A program made the position numbers and the translations under genes. From Pseudomonadota bacterium (GTDB lineage Bacteria > Pseudomonadota > Alphaproteobacteria > Sphingomonadales > Sphingomonadaceae), in contig JAEXLC010000188.1 of assembly GCA_023445495.1 (NCBI GenBank), positions 1 to 8,928 of the forward strand: a stretch of 8,928 bases of DNA, given 5' to 3'. This document shows positions 1 to 6,076 of the stretch, piece after piece (within the stretch, counting starts at the first letter, position 1; each line of letters starts with the position of its first letter). The notes beneath the pieces are model-generated. The model did no database searches, was not told where the DNA came from, and saw nothing but the letters and a program-made list of their open reading frames with translations.

Positions 1-8
1 TTCGCCCG

Positions 9-37
9 GGGATAGGAAATGCGGAATCCGCTATCCC
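9..37. repeat. Inverted repeat / hairpin over the stop codon of the ferritin-like gene
   Basis: GGGATAG (9-15) is matched perfectly by CTATCCC (31-37), a 7-bp stem. A smaller GCGG/CCGC hairpin (21-24 with 28-31) sits inside and shares base 31. The right arm contains the minus-strand TAG stop of the ferritin-like gene (31-33). Read on the minus strand this could be a transcript-end structure. No T-run follows it within the window, so it is not a classical intrinsic terminator. Confidence 0.35.
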
Positions 38-714
38 AGCGCCGGCACCGGCGAAGCCTTGGCCTCGGCCGGCTCGCGCGCGTCCTGCCATTCGGTCCGC
101 CGCTTCACCCGGAAGTTCAGGAACAGCACCGGCAGCTTGAGGAACAGCAGCTCGGAGTGGATGAAGGTGTCGATTCCCCGCTCCCACCATTTGGGTTCGC
201 GCTTGCCGTTCGCCCTGAGCCAGCCGTCATAGGGCGCCCAGTGGCTCGGCTCGTCCTTCTCGATGATCCGGAAGATCTTCATCAGCACCTTGTCGCCGGT
301 CACCAGCGGATGCCGGAGCAGGATCTCCACCTGCTTGTGCCCGCGCTGCTCGGTGAGCGAGATCACCCGGCAGAGCTTCTCGAACTGCTCGTCCTCGGCG
401 ATGATCCGCCCGGTATCGAGCTCGTCGATCGTCCGGCGGAACATGATCTCGACGAAGCGATCGATATGGCCGCAGGTGCGATCGACCTCGAGCGGCATCT
501 TGCCCTGCAGCTCGAACCAGCGCTTGAACATGACATAGTGCTTGCGCTCGTCGGCGCGGTGCTTCTCGATCGCGGCGATCAGGGCATGATCGTCGGGCGC
601 GCGCGCCTTCACGGCCTCCAGCACCCGGTCGATGCTCGTATAGCCCCGATGCTCGTTATAGATGTAGATCGAACCGAGCAGGTCGAGGTAGCGGCGGCGG
701 AACCAGTCGATCAT
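31..714 (-). CDS. Ferritin-like (di-iron four-helix) domain protein
   Basis: A 227-residue protein with the ligand pattern of the ferritin-like superfamily. Candidate iron ligands are Glu21, the ExxH pair Glu56/His59 (in DERKH), Glu122, and the ExxH pair Glu155/His158 (in KDEPSH), giving the order E, ExxH, E, ExxH typical of a di-iron four-helix bundle. Known members store iron, remove peroxide or act as oxygenases; which applies here cannot be told. A hydrophobic stretch at about 188-200 followed by FRVKRR suggests a membrane-touching C-terminal helix. There is no signal peptide. The ATG at 714 is preceded by no good Shine-Dalgarno on this strand. The gene follows the CoA-transferase operon by 67 bases in the same direction, so it may be its last gene or be expressed alone. 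The fold call is fairly sure; the function is open. Confidence 0.8.
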   Translation of the reverse strand: MIDWFRRRYLDLLGSIYIYNEHRGYTSIDRVLEAVKARAPDDHALIAAIEKHRADERKHYVMFKRWFELQGKMPLEVDRTCGHIDRFVEIMFRRTIDELDTGRIIAEDEQFEKLCRVISLTEQRGHKQVEILLRHPLVTGDKVLMKIFRIIEKDEPSHWAPYDGWLRANGKREPKWWERGIDTFIHSELLFLKLPVLFLNFRVKRRTEWQDAREPAEAKASPVPALG

Positions 715-781
715 TGACGGAGGCTACGCCCTTACGCAGCCCCCGGCCAATTAATTCGCGTCCATGCGGCGCTGCAGCAAC

Positions 782-1432
782 TCAGGCGGTCGCCAGCGCC
801 ACTTCGTACGTCGCGGTGGTCTTCGCCGCGACGTCTTCCTCGCTCACGCCCGGCGCCAGCTCGATCAGGCGGAAGGGCGAGCTGTGATCGGGGCGCTGGA
901 ACACGGCGAGGTCGGTGATGATCATGTCGACCACATTCTTGCCGGTGAGCGGCAGGTCGCAGGCCGGCACGAACTTCGGCGAGCCGTCCTTGGAATTGTG
1001 CTCCATCACCACGATGATCTTCTTGACGCCGGCGACCAGGTCCATCGCGCCGCCCATGCCCTTGATCATCTTGCCCGGGATCATCCAGTTGGCGATGTCG
1101 CCGGTCTCGCTGATCTCCATCGCGCCGAGCACGGTCAGGTCGATATGCCCGCCGCGGATCATCGCGAAGCTCTGCTCCGAGCCGAAATAGACCGACTGGG
1201 GCAGCTCGCTGATCGTCTGCTTGCCGGCATTGATCAGATCGGGATCGACTTCGTCGTCATAGGGAAACGGGCCGATGCCGAGCATGCCGTTCTCCGACTG
1301 GAGCGTCACCTCGACCCCTTCCGGGATATGGTTCGCCACCAGCGTCGGGATGCCGATGCCCAGATTGACGTAGAAGCCGTCCTGCAGCTCCTTCGCGGCA
1401 CGCGCCGCCATTTCATCGCGAGTCCAGGGCAT
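782..1432 (-). CDS. scoB: 3-oxoacid CoA-transferase subunit B
   Basis: A 216-residue beta subunit of a family I CoA-transferase (succinyl-CoA:3-ketoacid or acetoacetate type), about the normal length for a separate B subunit. The catalytic signature SENG is present at 46-49, with Glu47 expected to form the glutamyl-CoA thioester. Other family blocks are NLGIGIPTLVA (23-33), GMLGIGPFP (49-57) and GGAMDLVAGVK (127-137). It should pair with the A subunit encoded at 2837-3553 to move CoA between succinyl-CoA and an acetoacetate-like acid in the cytoplasm. The ATG (1432-1430) shares its first base with the TGA of the DUF5076 gene (TGATG), implying coupled translation; a purine-rich AAGAAGGAAG lies slightly far upstream. 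The unusual point is separation from its partner by about 1.4 kb. The exact acyl substrate is not fixed by sequence. Confidence 0.93.
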   Translation of the reverse strand: MPWTRDEMAARAAKELQDGFYVNLGIGIPTLVANHIPEGVEVTLQSENGMLGIGPFPYDDEVDPDLINAGKQTISELPQSVYFGSEQSFAMIRGGHIDLTVLGAMEISETGDIANWMIPGKMIKGMGGAMDLVAGVKKIIVVMEHNSKDGSPKFVPACDLPLTGKNVVDMIITDLAVFQRPDHSSPFRLIELAPGVSEEDVAAKTTATYEVALATA

Positions 1433-1755
1433 CAGTCCAGGCTTCCTTCTTGAATTGTGGTGATTGAGCCGACCTGGTGGCGAAGCTCCTCGCTCAGACC
1501 GCCTACGATCGCCTCCAGCATCGCGCTCTCGTCACGCCCCCAGGTCGTGGCATAGGCCTTGGCGGCATGACGGATCGTATCCGACATCAGGTAACCGAAC
1601 ACGACCGGGTCCTCGAGCGCGCGAGCGTCGATCCATACCGAGCTACCCTCACCGTTGGTAACCCACACCCGCATGATCTCATGCGATTGCTCGCCGAGCA
1701 AAGCGGCCTGCTGACCATTCTTGTCGAGATCGATCGCGTTGGGGTGCTCGCTCAT
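1432..1755 (-). CDS. DUF5076 domain-containing protein
   Basis: A 107-residue soluble protein with no signal or membrane segment. I recognise it as DUF5076-like: an N-terminal region with EIMRVWV (26-32), then WIDARALEDPVVFGYLMSDT (41-60) and a helical part ending in LSEELRHQVGSI. The role of the family is not known to me. I chose the ATG at 1755 because it forms an ATGA overlap with the stop of the upstream phosphatase gene, with GAGG about 11 bases upstream. A longer reading to 1992 would run deep inside the phosphatase gene and gives a Gly/Arg/Pro-rich stretch that does not look like protein. Its stop overlaps the scoB start by one base. Lying inside a coupled CoA-transferase operon hints at a helper or regulatory role, but that is inference. 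Confidence 0.8.
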   Translation of the reverse strand: MSEHPNAIDLDKNGQQAALLGEQSHEIMRVWVTNGEGSSVWIDARALEDPVVFGYLMSDTIRHAAKAYATTWGRDESAMLEAIVGGLSEELRHQVGSITTIQEGSLD

Positions 1756-2840
1756 GGCTTCGGCGCCTCGGCCGGATCGGCCCATTGCTTGTCCTTGGGG
1801 AACACCTCGTCCATCGAGCCCTTCAGGCCGGAGCCGTAGACCGGATTGGGCAGGATGAACCAGCCGCGGCCCCAGAGCGGCGCGATCAGCGTGTTGCCCG
1901 TGGTGTTGCGCCGCGCCGGCGTCGACAGGTCCTTCACGTTGAACAGGTCGCTGAAATCGCCCAGCTGGTCGCCGCCCATCGCGACGATGCAATAGCGCTC
2001 GGCGATCTTCCAGCGGCGCTCGTCCTTGCCGCTCGGCGCGTTGTCGTCGCGCAGGATCAGCGTGTCGCCCAGGGTCACCGGGCCGAGCCCGGCCTTGTTG
2101 AGCGCCTCGATCGTGAAGGCCGCGGTGCTGGCCGAGCGATTGGTGTTGAAGATCACGGTGATGCCGTCACTGCGCAGCGCCGCGATCGTCTCGGCGGCAC
2201 CGGGCACCGCCTCGACCTTGTCGGCACCGGTTTCCTCCCAGCGCGTCCAGCGGCCCTGGTCATAGCCGGGCCCCCGCCGTGCCGCGTCGCTCTCGAAGCC
2301 GAGGTTGAGCAGCACCGTCTCGTCCACGTCGAACACCGCGGCGAGCGGGCGCTTGCCGCACATGTCGAACTTGGGCGAGGTCAGGGTGGAATCGCGCGTC
2401 ATCACCACCGAGCTGATCTGGCTCTTGTCGCGGCGGAAGCGCAGGTCATTATGGATATAATTCCACAGCCCCGCATAGGCCTGGAGGCTGAGCGCCGATG
2501 CTTCGCCCGAGCCATAGAGGAACTGCATCTCCGGCGGCACCTTGCCGGGGACGGCAGCCGCCCCGGTCTCCGCGGCCGTGGCGGGCGCCCCGCCCGGCGA
2601 GGGCAGCGCGGTCAGGCCGGTGACCTGCACCTTCCTGCCATCCTCGGTCACATAGACATCGCCGGCGCGCGGCGCTTCGGGCTGCTTCTCGCGCTTGCCC
2701 TTCTTGCGCGCCTTGCCGTCCTGCGTGGTCTTGACCACCTGCGCGCCGGCCATCAGCGGCACCGCGGCCACCGCCGCCACGCAGCCCGACAGGCCCGTCG
2801 CGGCCAGCGCCAGGCCCGCTATCGCAAGCCGGCGGCTCAC
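1752..2840 (-). CDS. HAD-type acid phosphatase lipoprotein, e(P4)/class B-C family
   Basis: A 362-residue exported lipoprotein. The N-terminus MSRRLAIAGLALAATGLSGC is a type II signal with lipobox LSGC and lipidated Cys20; position +2 is Val, so outer-membrane sorting is expected. A basic, Pro/Ala-rich linker (about 36-105) precedes the phosphatase domain. HAD motifs are visible: FDVDET (170-175, nucleophile Asp171 and acid/base Asp173), FNTNR (231-235) for motif II, a likely motif III Lys at 272, and GDQLGDF (290-296) for the metal-binding acidic motif IV. Relatives dephosphorylate nucleoside monophosphates or other small phosphomonoesters in the periplasm. Start: the GTG (2840-2838) overlaps the scoA TGA as GTGA, with GAGG about 11 bases upstream, and it opens directly into the signal peptide. 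The gene sits between scoA and scoB, whose products are cytoplasmic, so the pairing is puzzling. The family call is secure; the substrate is not. Confidence 0.92.
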   Translation of the reverse strand: MSRRLAIAGLALAATGLSGCVAAVAAVPLMAGAQVVKTTQDGKARKKGKREKQPEAPRAGDVYVTEDGRKVQVTGLTALPSPGGAPATAAETGAAAVPGKVPPEMQFLYGSGEASALSLQAYAGLWNYIHNDLRFRRDKSQISSVVMTRDSTLTSPKFDMCGKRPLAAVFDVDETVLLNLGFESDAARRGPGYDQGRWTRWEETGADKVEAVPGAAETIAALRSDGITVIFNTNRSASTAAFTIEALNKAGLGPVTLGDTLILRDDNAPSGKDERRWKIAERYCIVAMGGDQLGDFSDLFNVKDLSTPARRNTTGNTLIAPLWGRGWFILPNPVYGSGLKGSMDEVFPKDKQWADPAEAPKP

Positions 2841-3553
2841 GCCTGCTGCGCCTCGGGGCGCGGACGGGTGGTGCGGAACTCGATCTTCTTGTCGTAAGGC
2901 GCGCCCACGATCAGCCGCTTCACATAGATGCCGGGCAGATGGATCGCGTCATGATCGAGCGTGCCGACCGGCACCACTTCCTCCACCTCGGCGACGCAGA
3001 TCCGGCCCGCGGTCGCCATCGGCTGGTTGAAGTTGCGCGCGGTCTTGCGGAAGATCAGGTTGCCGGCCTCGTCGGCCTTCCAGCCCTTGATGATCGACAG
3101 GTCGCTGCGAATGCCGCGCTCGAGGATATATTCCTCGCCGTCGAAGACCTTCACTTCCTTGCCCTCGGCCACCAGCGTGCCGACGCCGGTCTTGGTGTAG
3201 AAGCCGGGGATGCCCGCCCCGCCGGCGCGGCAGCGCTCGGCCAGCGTGCCCTGCGGGCAGAATTCCACCTCGAGCTCGCCCGACAGATACTGGCGCTCGA
3301 ATTCCTTGTTCTCGCCGACATAGGACGAGATCATCTTCTTCACCTGGCGGGTGCGCAGCAGCTTGCCGAGGCCTTCGCCATCGATGCCGGCATTGTTCGA
3401 GGCGATCGTCAGGTCCCTGGTGCCCGCGTCGCGGATCGCGTCGATCAGCCGCTCGGGAATGCCGCACAGGCCGAACCCGCCCGCGCAGATCGTCATGCCG
3501 TCGAACAGCAGCCCTTCCAGCGCTGCTTCTGCGTTGGGATAGAGCTTCTTCAT
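2837..3553 (-). CDS. scoA: 3-oxoacid CoA-transferase subunit A
   Basis: A 238-residue alpha subunit of a family I CoA-transferase. The family signature around DGMTICAGGFGLCGIPE (18-34) is clear, followed by NNAGIDGEGLG (53-63), SSYVGENKEF (76-85), PQGTLAER (100-107) and GAGIPGFYT (112-120), all in the expected order. With subunit B (782-1432) it should catalyse transfer of CoA from succinyl-CoA to acetoacetate or a similar 3-oxoacid, feeding ketone-body or polyhydroxybutyrate breakdown products into acetyl-CoA. I place the start at the ATG at 3553 (MKKLYPNAE), which has GGAGAGA about 8 bases upstream and matches family N-termini. An upstream ATG at 3610 would add 19 non-family residues and lies over the probable promoter. 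The stop overlaps the phosphatase GTG start. It is the first gene of the coupled set. Confidence 0.93.
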   Translation of the reverse strand: MKKLYPNAEAALEGLLFDGMTICAGGFGLCGIPERLIDAIRDAGTRDLTIASNNAGIDGEGLGKLLRTRQVKKMISSYVGENKEFERQYLSGELEVEFCPQGTLAERCRAGGAGIPGFYTKTGVGTLVAEGKEVKVFDGEEYILERGIRSDLSIIKGWKADEAGNLIFRKTARNFNQPMATAGRICVAEVEEVVPVGTLDHDAIHLPGIYVKRLIVGAPYDKKIEFRTTRPRPEAQQA

Positions 3554-3580
3554 CGGCGATTCTCTCCTGACTTCGCCGGG

Positions 3581-3610
3581 GCGATAATCCGGGCGCAGCC
3601 TGCCGGTCAA
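3581..3610 (-). promoter_or_regulatory. Candidate promoter of the scoA operon
   Basis: On the minus strand TTGACC (plus bases 3605-3610) is a good -35 match. Downstream are GATTAT (3584-3589, 15-base spacing, 4 of 6 matches to TATAAT) and TATCGC (3581-3586, 18-base spacing, 3 of 6). Which one serves as the -10 is unclear. The site lies 28-57 bases upstream of the scoA ATG, a sensible distance. Confidence 0.4.
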
Positions 3611-3647
3611 GCAAACCTGAACCGACTTTCAACTTTGCGGCCGGCGC

Positions 3648-3929
3648 TCAGGGGTCGTAGGGCCAGGGGTTCGAACGCGCGCGCGAGCCCTGGCGGATCA
3701 GCTCCTCATTGGGATCGCCTTCGGTGGGGACATAGCGCCCCTGCCCTTCGTCCCAGCGCTCGGTCGGGGCGCGGCCGCGGCGCTCCTCCTCCGCCTCGGC
3801 GCGGCGCCGGCTTTCGGCCGCGGTGTGCGCGTTAACCTTGCGCATCTGGCGCCATATCGCCCGCATCAACAGGAAGGTGATGCCAAAGACGATGGCCACC
3901 CCGGCAAGCGCTGTCAGCTGTTCCCCCAT
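3648..3929 (-). CDS. Small single-pass membrane protein, unknown
   Basis: A 93-residue protein I do not recognise. Residues about 6-24 (TALAGVAIVFGITFLLMRA) form one membrane helix with a short acidic start (MGEQ) and a basic continuation (WRQMRK). This suggests the N-terminus faces the periplasm and the long tail the cytoplasm. The tail is highly charged (AESRRRAEAEEERRGR, 38-53), then has Gly/Pro-rich sequence ending NPWPYDP. No strong Shine-Dalgarno is seen before the ATG at 3929. It lies 94 bases upstream of scoA in the same direction, with a promoter-like site in between, so probably a separate unit. The membrane helix and orderly tail favour a real gene; there is no evidence of function. 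Confidence 0.65.
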   Translation of the reverse strand: MGEQLTALAGVAIVFGITFLLMRAIWRQMRKVNAHTAAESRRRAEAEEERRGRAPTERWDEGQGRYVPTEGDPNEELIRQGSRARSNPWPYDP

Positions 3930-4146
3930 GGCGGCATGCTAGCAACCCCGCGGCGCCTCGCAAGCGGAACCCGGCGGCTTCCCGGCCAACCTGAACAGAA
4001 CATGATCGAAAATGCCGGTGTGGCACAAACGCAACACGGCCAAATTGTAATTAAATTGCCATATTGCACTGCGGAATCGGAGGCCTACGTAGAGCCCCGG
4101 ATGGCCATCCGAACCTGAGTAAATAAGTCCAAAGTTAGGAAATATA
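3930..4146. promoter_or_regulatory. Divergent intergenic region upstream of the porin and the small membrane protein
   Basis: These 217 bases separate two divergent genes. An AT-rich block (about 4042-4066) stands out from the GC-rich surroundings and contains TTGTAA (4045-4050) and CATATT (4060-4065, 4 of 6 to TATAAT). No well-spaced -35/-10 pair can be called. Downstream lie CTACGTAG (4085-4092) and a 14-base perfect palindrome (4098-4111), listed separately. The porin ribosome binding site AGGA is at 4137-4140, six bases before its ATG. No small gene is supported here. Confidence 0.4.
4082..4111 (+). repeat. Two adjacent palindromes upstream of the porin gene
   Basis: CGGATGGCCATCCG (4098-4111) is a perfect 14-base palindrome. 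Just before it, CTACGTAG (4085-4092) is a perfect 8-base palindrome flanked by GGC (4082-4084) and GCC (4094-4096) with one unpaired A. Both lie 36-65 bases before the porin ATG. They could be protein-binding sites or, if transcription starts in the AT-rich block, two stem-loops in the 5' untranslated leader. Confidence 0.5.
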
Positions 4147-4665
4147 ATGCGAATTCTCGCAGTGTCCGCGTTCGCCCTCGTGGCAGCCACCGCAACTCCC
4201 GCTTTCGCGCAGGACAGCGCCGCGCCGTTCAACGGCCCGCGCATCGAAGCCGAGGGCGGCTGGGATCACGTCGGCTCCGAGGGTGATGGCCGTTCGGGCT
4301 TCGTCTATGGCGGCGCCATCGGCTACGACAAGCAGTTCAACAACATCGTGATCGGCGCCGACGCCGAGATCACCGGCGCGACCACCAAGGAAGGTGGCGT
4401 GGAAGCCGGCCGTGACCTCTATGTCGGCGGCCGTGCAGGCTTCGTCGTCGGCGGTTCGACGCTGATCTACGGCAAGGCCGGCTACACCAACGCCCGCATC
4501 AGCGTCGGCAACGACGGTCTCAACAACGACGGCTACCGTCTGGGCGCCGGCGTCGAGAAGAACTTCGGCCGCTTCTTCGGCAAGGTCGAGTATCGCTACT
4601 CGCGCTACGAGAAGATCGACCTGAACCGCGACCAGGTCGTCGCCGGCCTCGGCGTTCGCTTCTAA
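4147..4665 (+). CDS. Porin-family small outer-membrane beta-barrel protein
   Basis: A 172-residue exported protein. Residues 1-21 are a Sec signal peptide ending AFA|Q (cleavage after Ala21). The mature part alternates aromatic/hydrophobic and small polar residues with repeated Gly, as in beta strands (for example GFVYGGAIGYDKQF, DLYVGGRAGFVVG, STLIYGKAGYTNARI, GYRLGAGVEKNF, GRFFGKVEYRYSRY, VVAGLGVRF). It ends in Phe, the usual C-terminal signal for outer-membrane insertion. Length and strand number fit an 8-stranded barrel of the OmpA-like/porin-family outer-membrane domain. The job may be structural or surface adhesion; a true channel function is not shown. The ATG at 4147 has AGGA six bases upstream. 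It is a single-gene unit closed by the terminator at 4695-4724. Confidence 0.88.
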   Translation: MRILAVSAFALVAATATPAFAQDSAAPFNGPRIEAEGGWDHVGSEGDGRSGFVYGGAIGYDKQFNNIVIGADAEITGATTKEGGVEAGRDLYVGGRAGFVVGGSTLIYGKAGYTNARISVGNDGLNNDGYRLGAGVEKNFGRFFGKVEYRYSRYEKIDLNRDQVVAGLGVRF

Positions 4666-4694
4666 GCGAACCGATCAAATCCGGACAGCAAGGA

Positions 4695-4724
4695 GGGCCG
4701 CGCGGGCAACCGCGTGGCCCTTTT
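4695..4724 (+). terminator. Intrinsic terminator of the porin gene
   Basis: GGGCCGCGCGG (4695-4705) pairs with CCGCGTGGCCC (4710-4720) over 11 base pairs, with one G-U wobble, around a GCAA tetraloop (4706-4709, GNRA type). TTTT follows at once (4721-4724). It lies 30 bases after the porin stop codon and is the clearest terminator in the window. Confidence 0.88.
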
Positions 4725-4810
4725 CCGTTCGGGAGACGCGGCAGGGACAAGCCCCATAACGGCCGCATGTCGGCATTGCCCGTCCCGCGCGCTTCAGGCA
4801 CGCTCCGGCC

Positions 4811-5290
4811 GTGCACCTGCGCCGGCCCACCCTTTTCCGGTTCACCCTCCTGGCACTCGCTCTGGCGGGATCCCTCGGCGCCGCCTGGCTTTTGCTGCCG
4901 CCGGCAACCGCGGATGAGCGGGCAGTCCTCGAGAAGGTGGCGAAGGCGCAGCCCGTAACGACCTGCCTGGCGCTCAAGACCAGGCGGCCCTCAGGCTATC
5001 ATATCCCCTGGCGTGACAAGGTGAGGGACGCCGCGATCATCCGCGCGGACGAGCTTGCCCAATCCAGGGACGTGAGCCTCGCGCTCGACCTGGAAAGCCT
5101 CGTCGACAATGCGCTGAAACTGGATTGCAGGACCAGGGCCACGCTTTCGACGCCGGCTTTTTCCGGGAGCTTCGCTTTCGTCGAAGTGGCCGATAAAAAC
5201 TGGCGCGATACGATCGTTCTGCAAAAGAACGGCAAGGAATGGGAGTTTGTCAGACATTATCCGGCCCCGATCCAGAGCGTGATAGTCTAA
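4811..5290 (+). CDS. Hypothetical exported or N-terminally anchored protein
   Basis: A 159-residue protein I do not recognise. MHLRRPTLFR is a basic start followed by a hydrophobic stretch (about 11-30), then PPATADERA, so it is either secreted (cleavage near residue 34) or held by one membrane helix. The remainder is soluble, with two cysteines (Cys52, Cys106) that could form a disulfide outside the cytoplasm, and a C-terminal region likely in beta strands (GSFAFVEVADKNWRDTIVLQ, then KEWEFVRHYP). The only useful start is GTG at 4811, with a weak ribosome site. The second half uses more A/T-ending codons than the neighbouring genes. The stop TAA (5288-5290) overlaps the stop of the convergent GST gene. 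The signal and orderly sequence support a real gene; its function is unknown. Confidence 0.65.
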   Translation: MHLRRPTLFRFTLLALALAGSLGAAWLLLPPATADERAVLEKVAKAQPVTTCLALKTRRPSGYHIPWRDKVRDAAIIRADELAQSRDVSLALDLESLVDNALKLDCRTRATLSTPAFSGSFAFVEVADKNWRDTIVLQKNGKEWEFVRHYPAPIQSVIV

Positions 5291-6048
5291 ACTCCGCCGA
5301 CCTCCGGCCCGTCCTCCAGCATGATCGAGCGCTGCGCCGTCCGGTCGCCATAGCTGTGCTCGGCCACTCTCGCGCCCGCCGCCCGCAGCGCCTCCGCCCG
5401 GTCCGCCGAGCGCACCCCAAAGATCGCTGCCTCGAGCGGCATCGTCCCCGCGAACGCCGGCACCCCGCGCACCCGCTCAAGCCAAGCGGCGGTGCGCGGC
5501 CAGCGCCCGGCGTCCACCTCGAATCCGGCGAGCGAGGCGTTGCGGAAGAAGCAGGCATAGGTGAAGTCCGCGGTGCAGACATGGTCGAACAGGAAGCCCT
5601 CGCCCGGCGCCCGCGCCTCGATCCAGTCGAGCGCCTCGGGCAGATCCTCGTCCACCGTCTTCGCGACCAGCGCATGGTCGATCTCGCGCTTCCACACATA
5701 GGGCACGATCGTCTTCTGGTAGAACAGCCGCCAGATAATCAGGTCGCCGAGCCGGCTGTCGGCGAATTCCTCCATCCAGCGCGCCTTCGCCCGATCGGCG
5801 GCCGCGCGCGGCATCAGCGGCGGCTCGGGCCAGCGCTCGTCGACATATTCGGCGATCACGGTCGAGTCATTGAGCACCAGCGCGCCGTCGATCAGCACCG
5901 GGATGCGGCGCAGCGGGCTTACGCGCGTGAATTCCTCGGTGCCGTAGAAGGGCACGATCGGGTCGATTTCATAGTCGACGCCCTTGTGATCGAGCGCGAC
6001 GAACACCTTGCGCGCATAGGGCGAGACATGATTGCCGATGATGAGCAT
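5287..6048 (-). CDS. Glutathione S-transferase family protein with C-terminal extension
   Basis: A 253-residue cytoplasmic GST-like protein. The N-terminal thioredoxin-fold half shows NHVSPYARKVFVALDHKG (6-23) with Ser9/Tyr11 near the usual active position, the cis-proline block RRIPVL (Pro50), and DST (61-63), where classical GSTs have Glu-Ser for the glutathione gamma-glutamyl group. The helical C-terminal half includes the N-capping region CTADFT (158-163). Residues about 204-253 extend past the usual 200-220 length of bacterial GSTs and look unrelated to the fold. Substrate cannot be predicted. A strong GGAGG (plus 6053-6057) lies five bases before the ATG. It is 28 bases downstream of the SUKH gene, so the two are probably one operon. 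The stop overlaps that of the convergent gene at 4811-5290. Confidence 0.87.
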   Translation of the reverse strand: MLIIGNHVSPYARKVFVALDHKGVDYEIDPIVPFYGTEEFTRVSPLRRIPVLIDGALVLNDSTVIAEYVDERWPEPPLMPRAAADRAKARWMEEFADSRLGDLIIWRLFYQKTIVPYVWKREIDHALVAKTVDEDLPEALDWIEARAPGEGFLFDHVCTADFTYACFFRNASLAGFEVDAGRWPRTAAWLERVRGVPAFAGTMPLEAAIFGVRSADRAEALRAAGARVAEHSYGDRTAQRSIMLEDGPEVGGV

Positions 6049-6076
6049 TGGGCCTCCGACCTGTCCCCGTTCCCGG

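Noticed and set aside
19..717. A 232-codon plus-strand open frame opposite the ferritin-like gene
   Set aside because: Antisense shadow; Leu/Asp/His-rich translation with no family features, whereas the minus frame has the di-iron ligands.
764..1453. A 229-codon plus-strand open frame opposite scoB
   Set aside because: Antisense shadow of a gene with the SENG catalytic motif.
1756..1992. A longer DUF5076 start reaching into the phosphatase gene
   Set aside because: The extra stretch is Arg/Gly/Pro-rich and lies in another frame of the phosphatase; the ATGA overlap at 1755 is the natural start.
1785..2897. A 370-codon plus-strand open frame opposite the phosphatase gene
   Set aside because: Same cause: low-complexity Arg/Ala/His-rich translation over a gene with intact HAD motifs and a lipobox.
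3554..3610. A longer scoA start giving 19 extra residues
   Set aside because: The extra residues do not look like the family N-terminus and lie over the probable promoter; the ATG at 3553 has a good GGAGAGA site.
2939..3835. A 298-codon plus-strand open frame opposite scoA
   Set aside because: It covers a clear CoA-transferase A subunit; the translation has no domain features.
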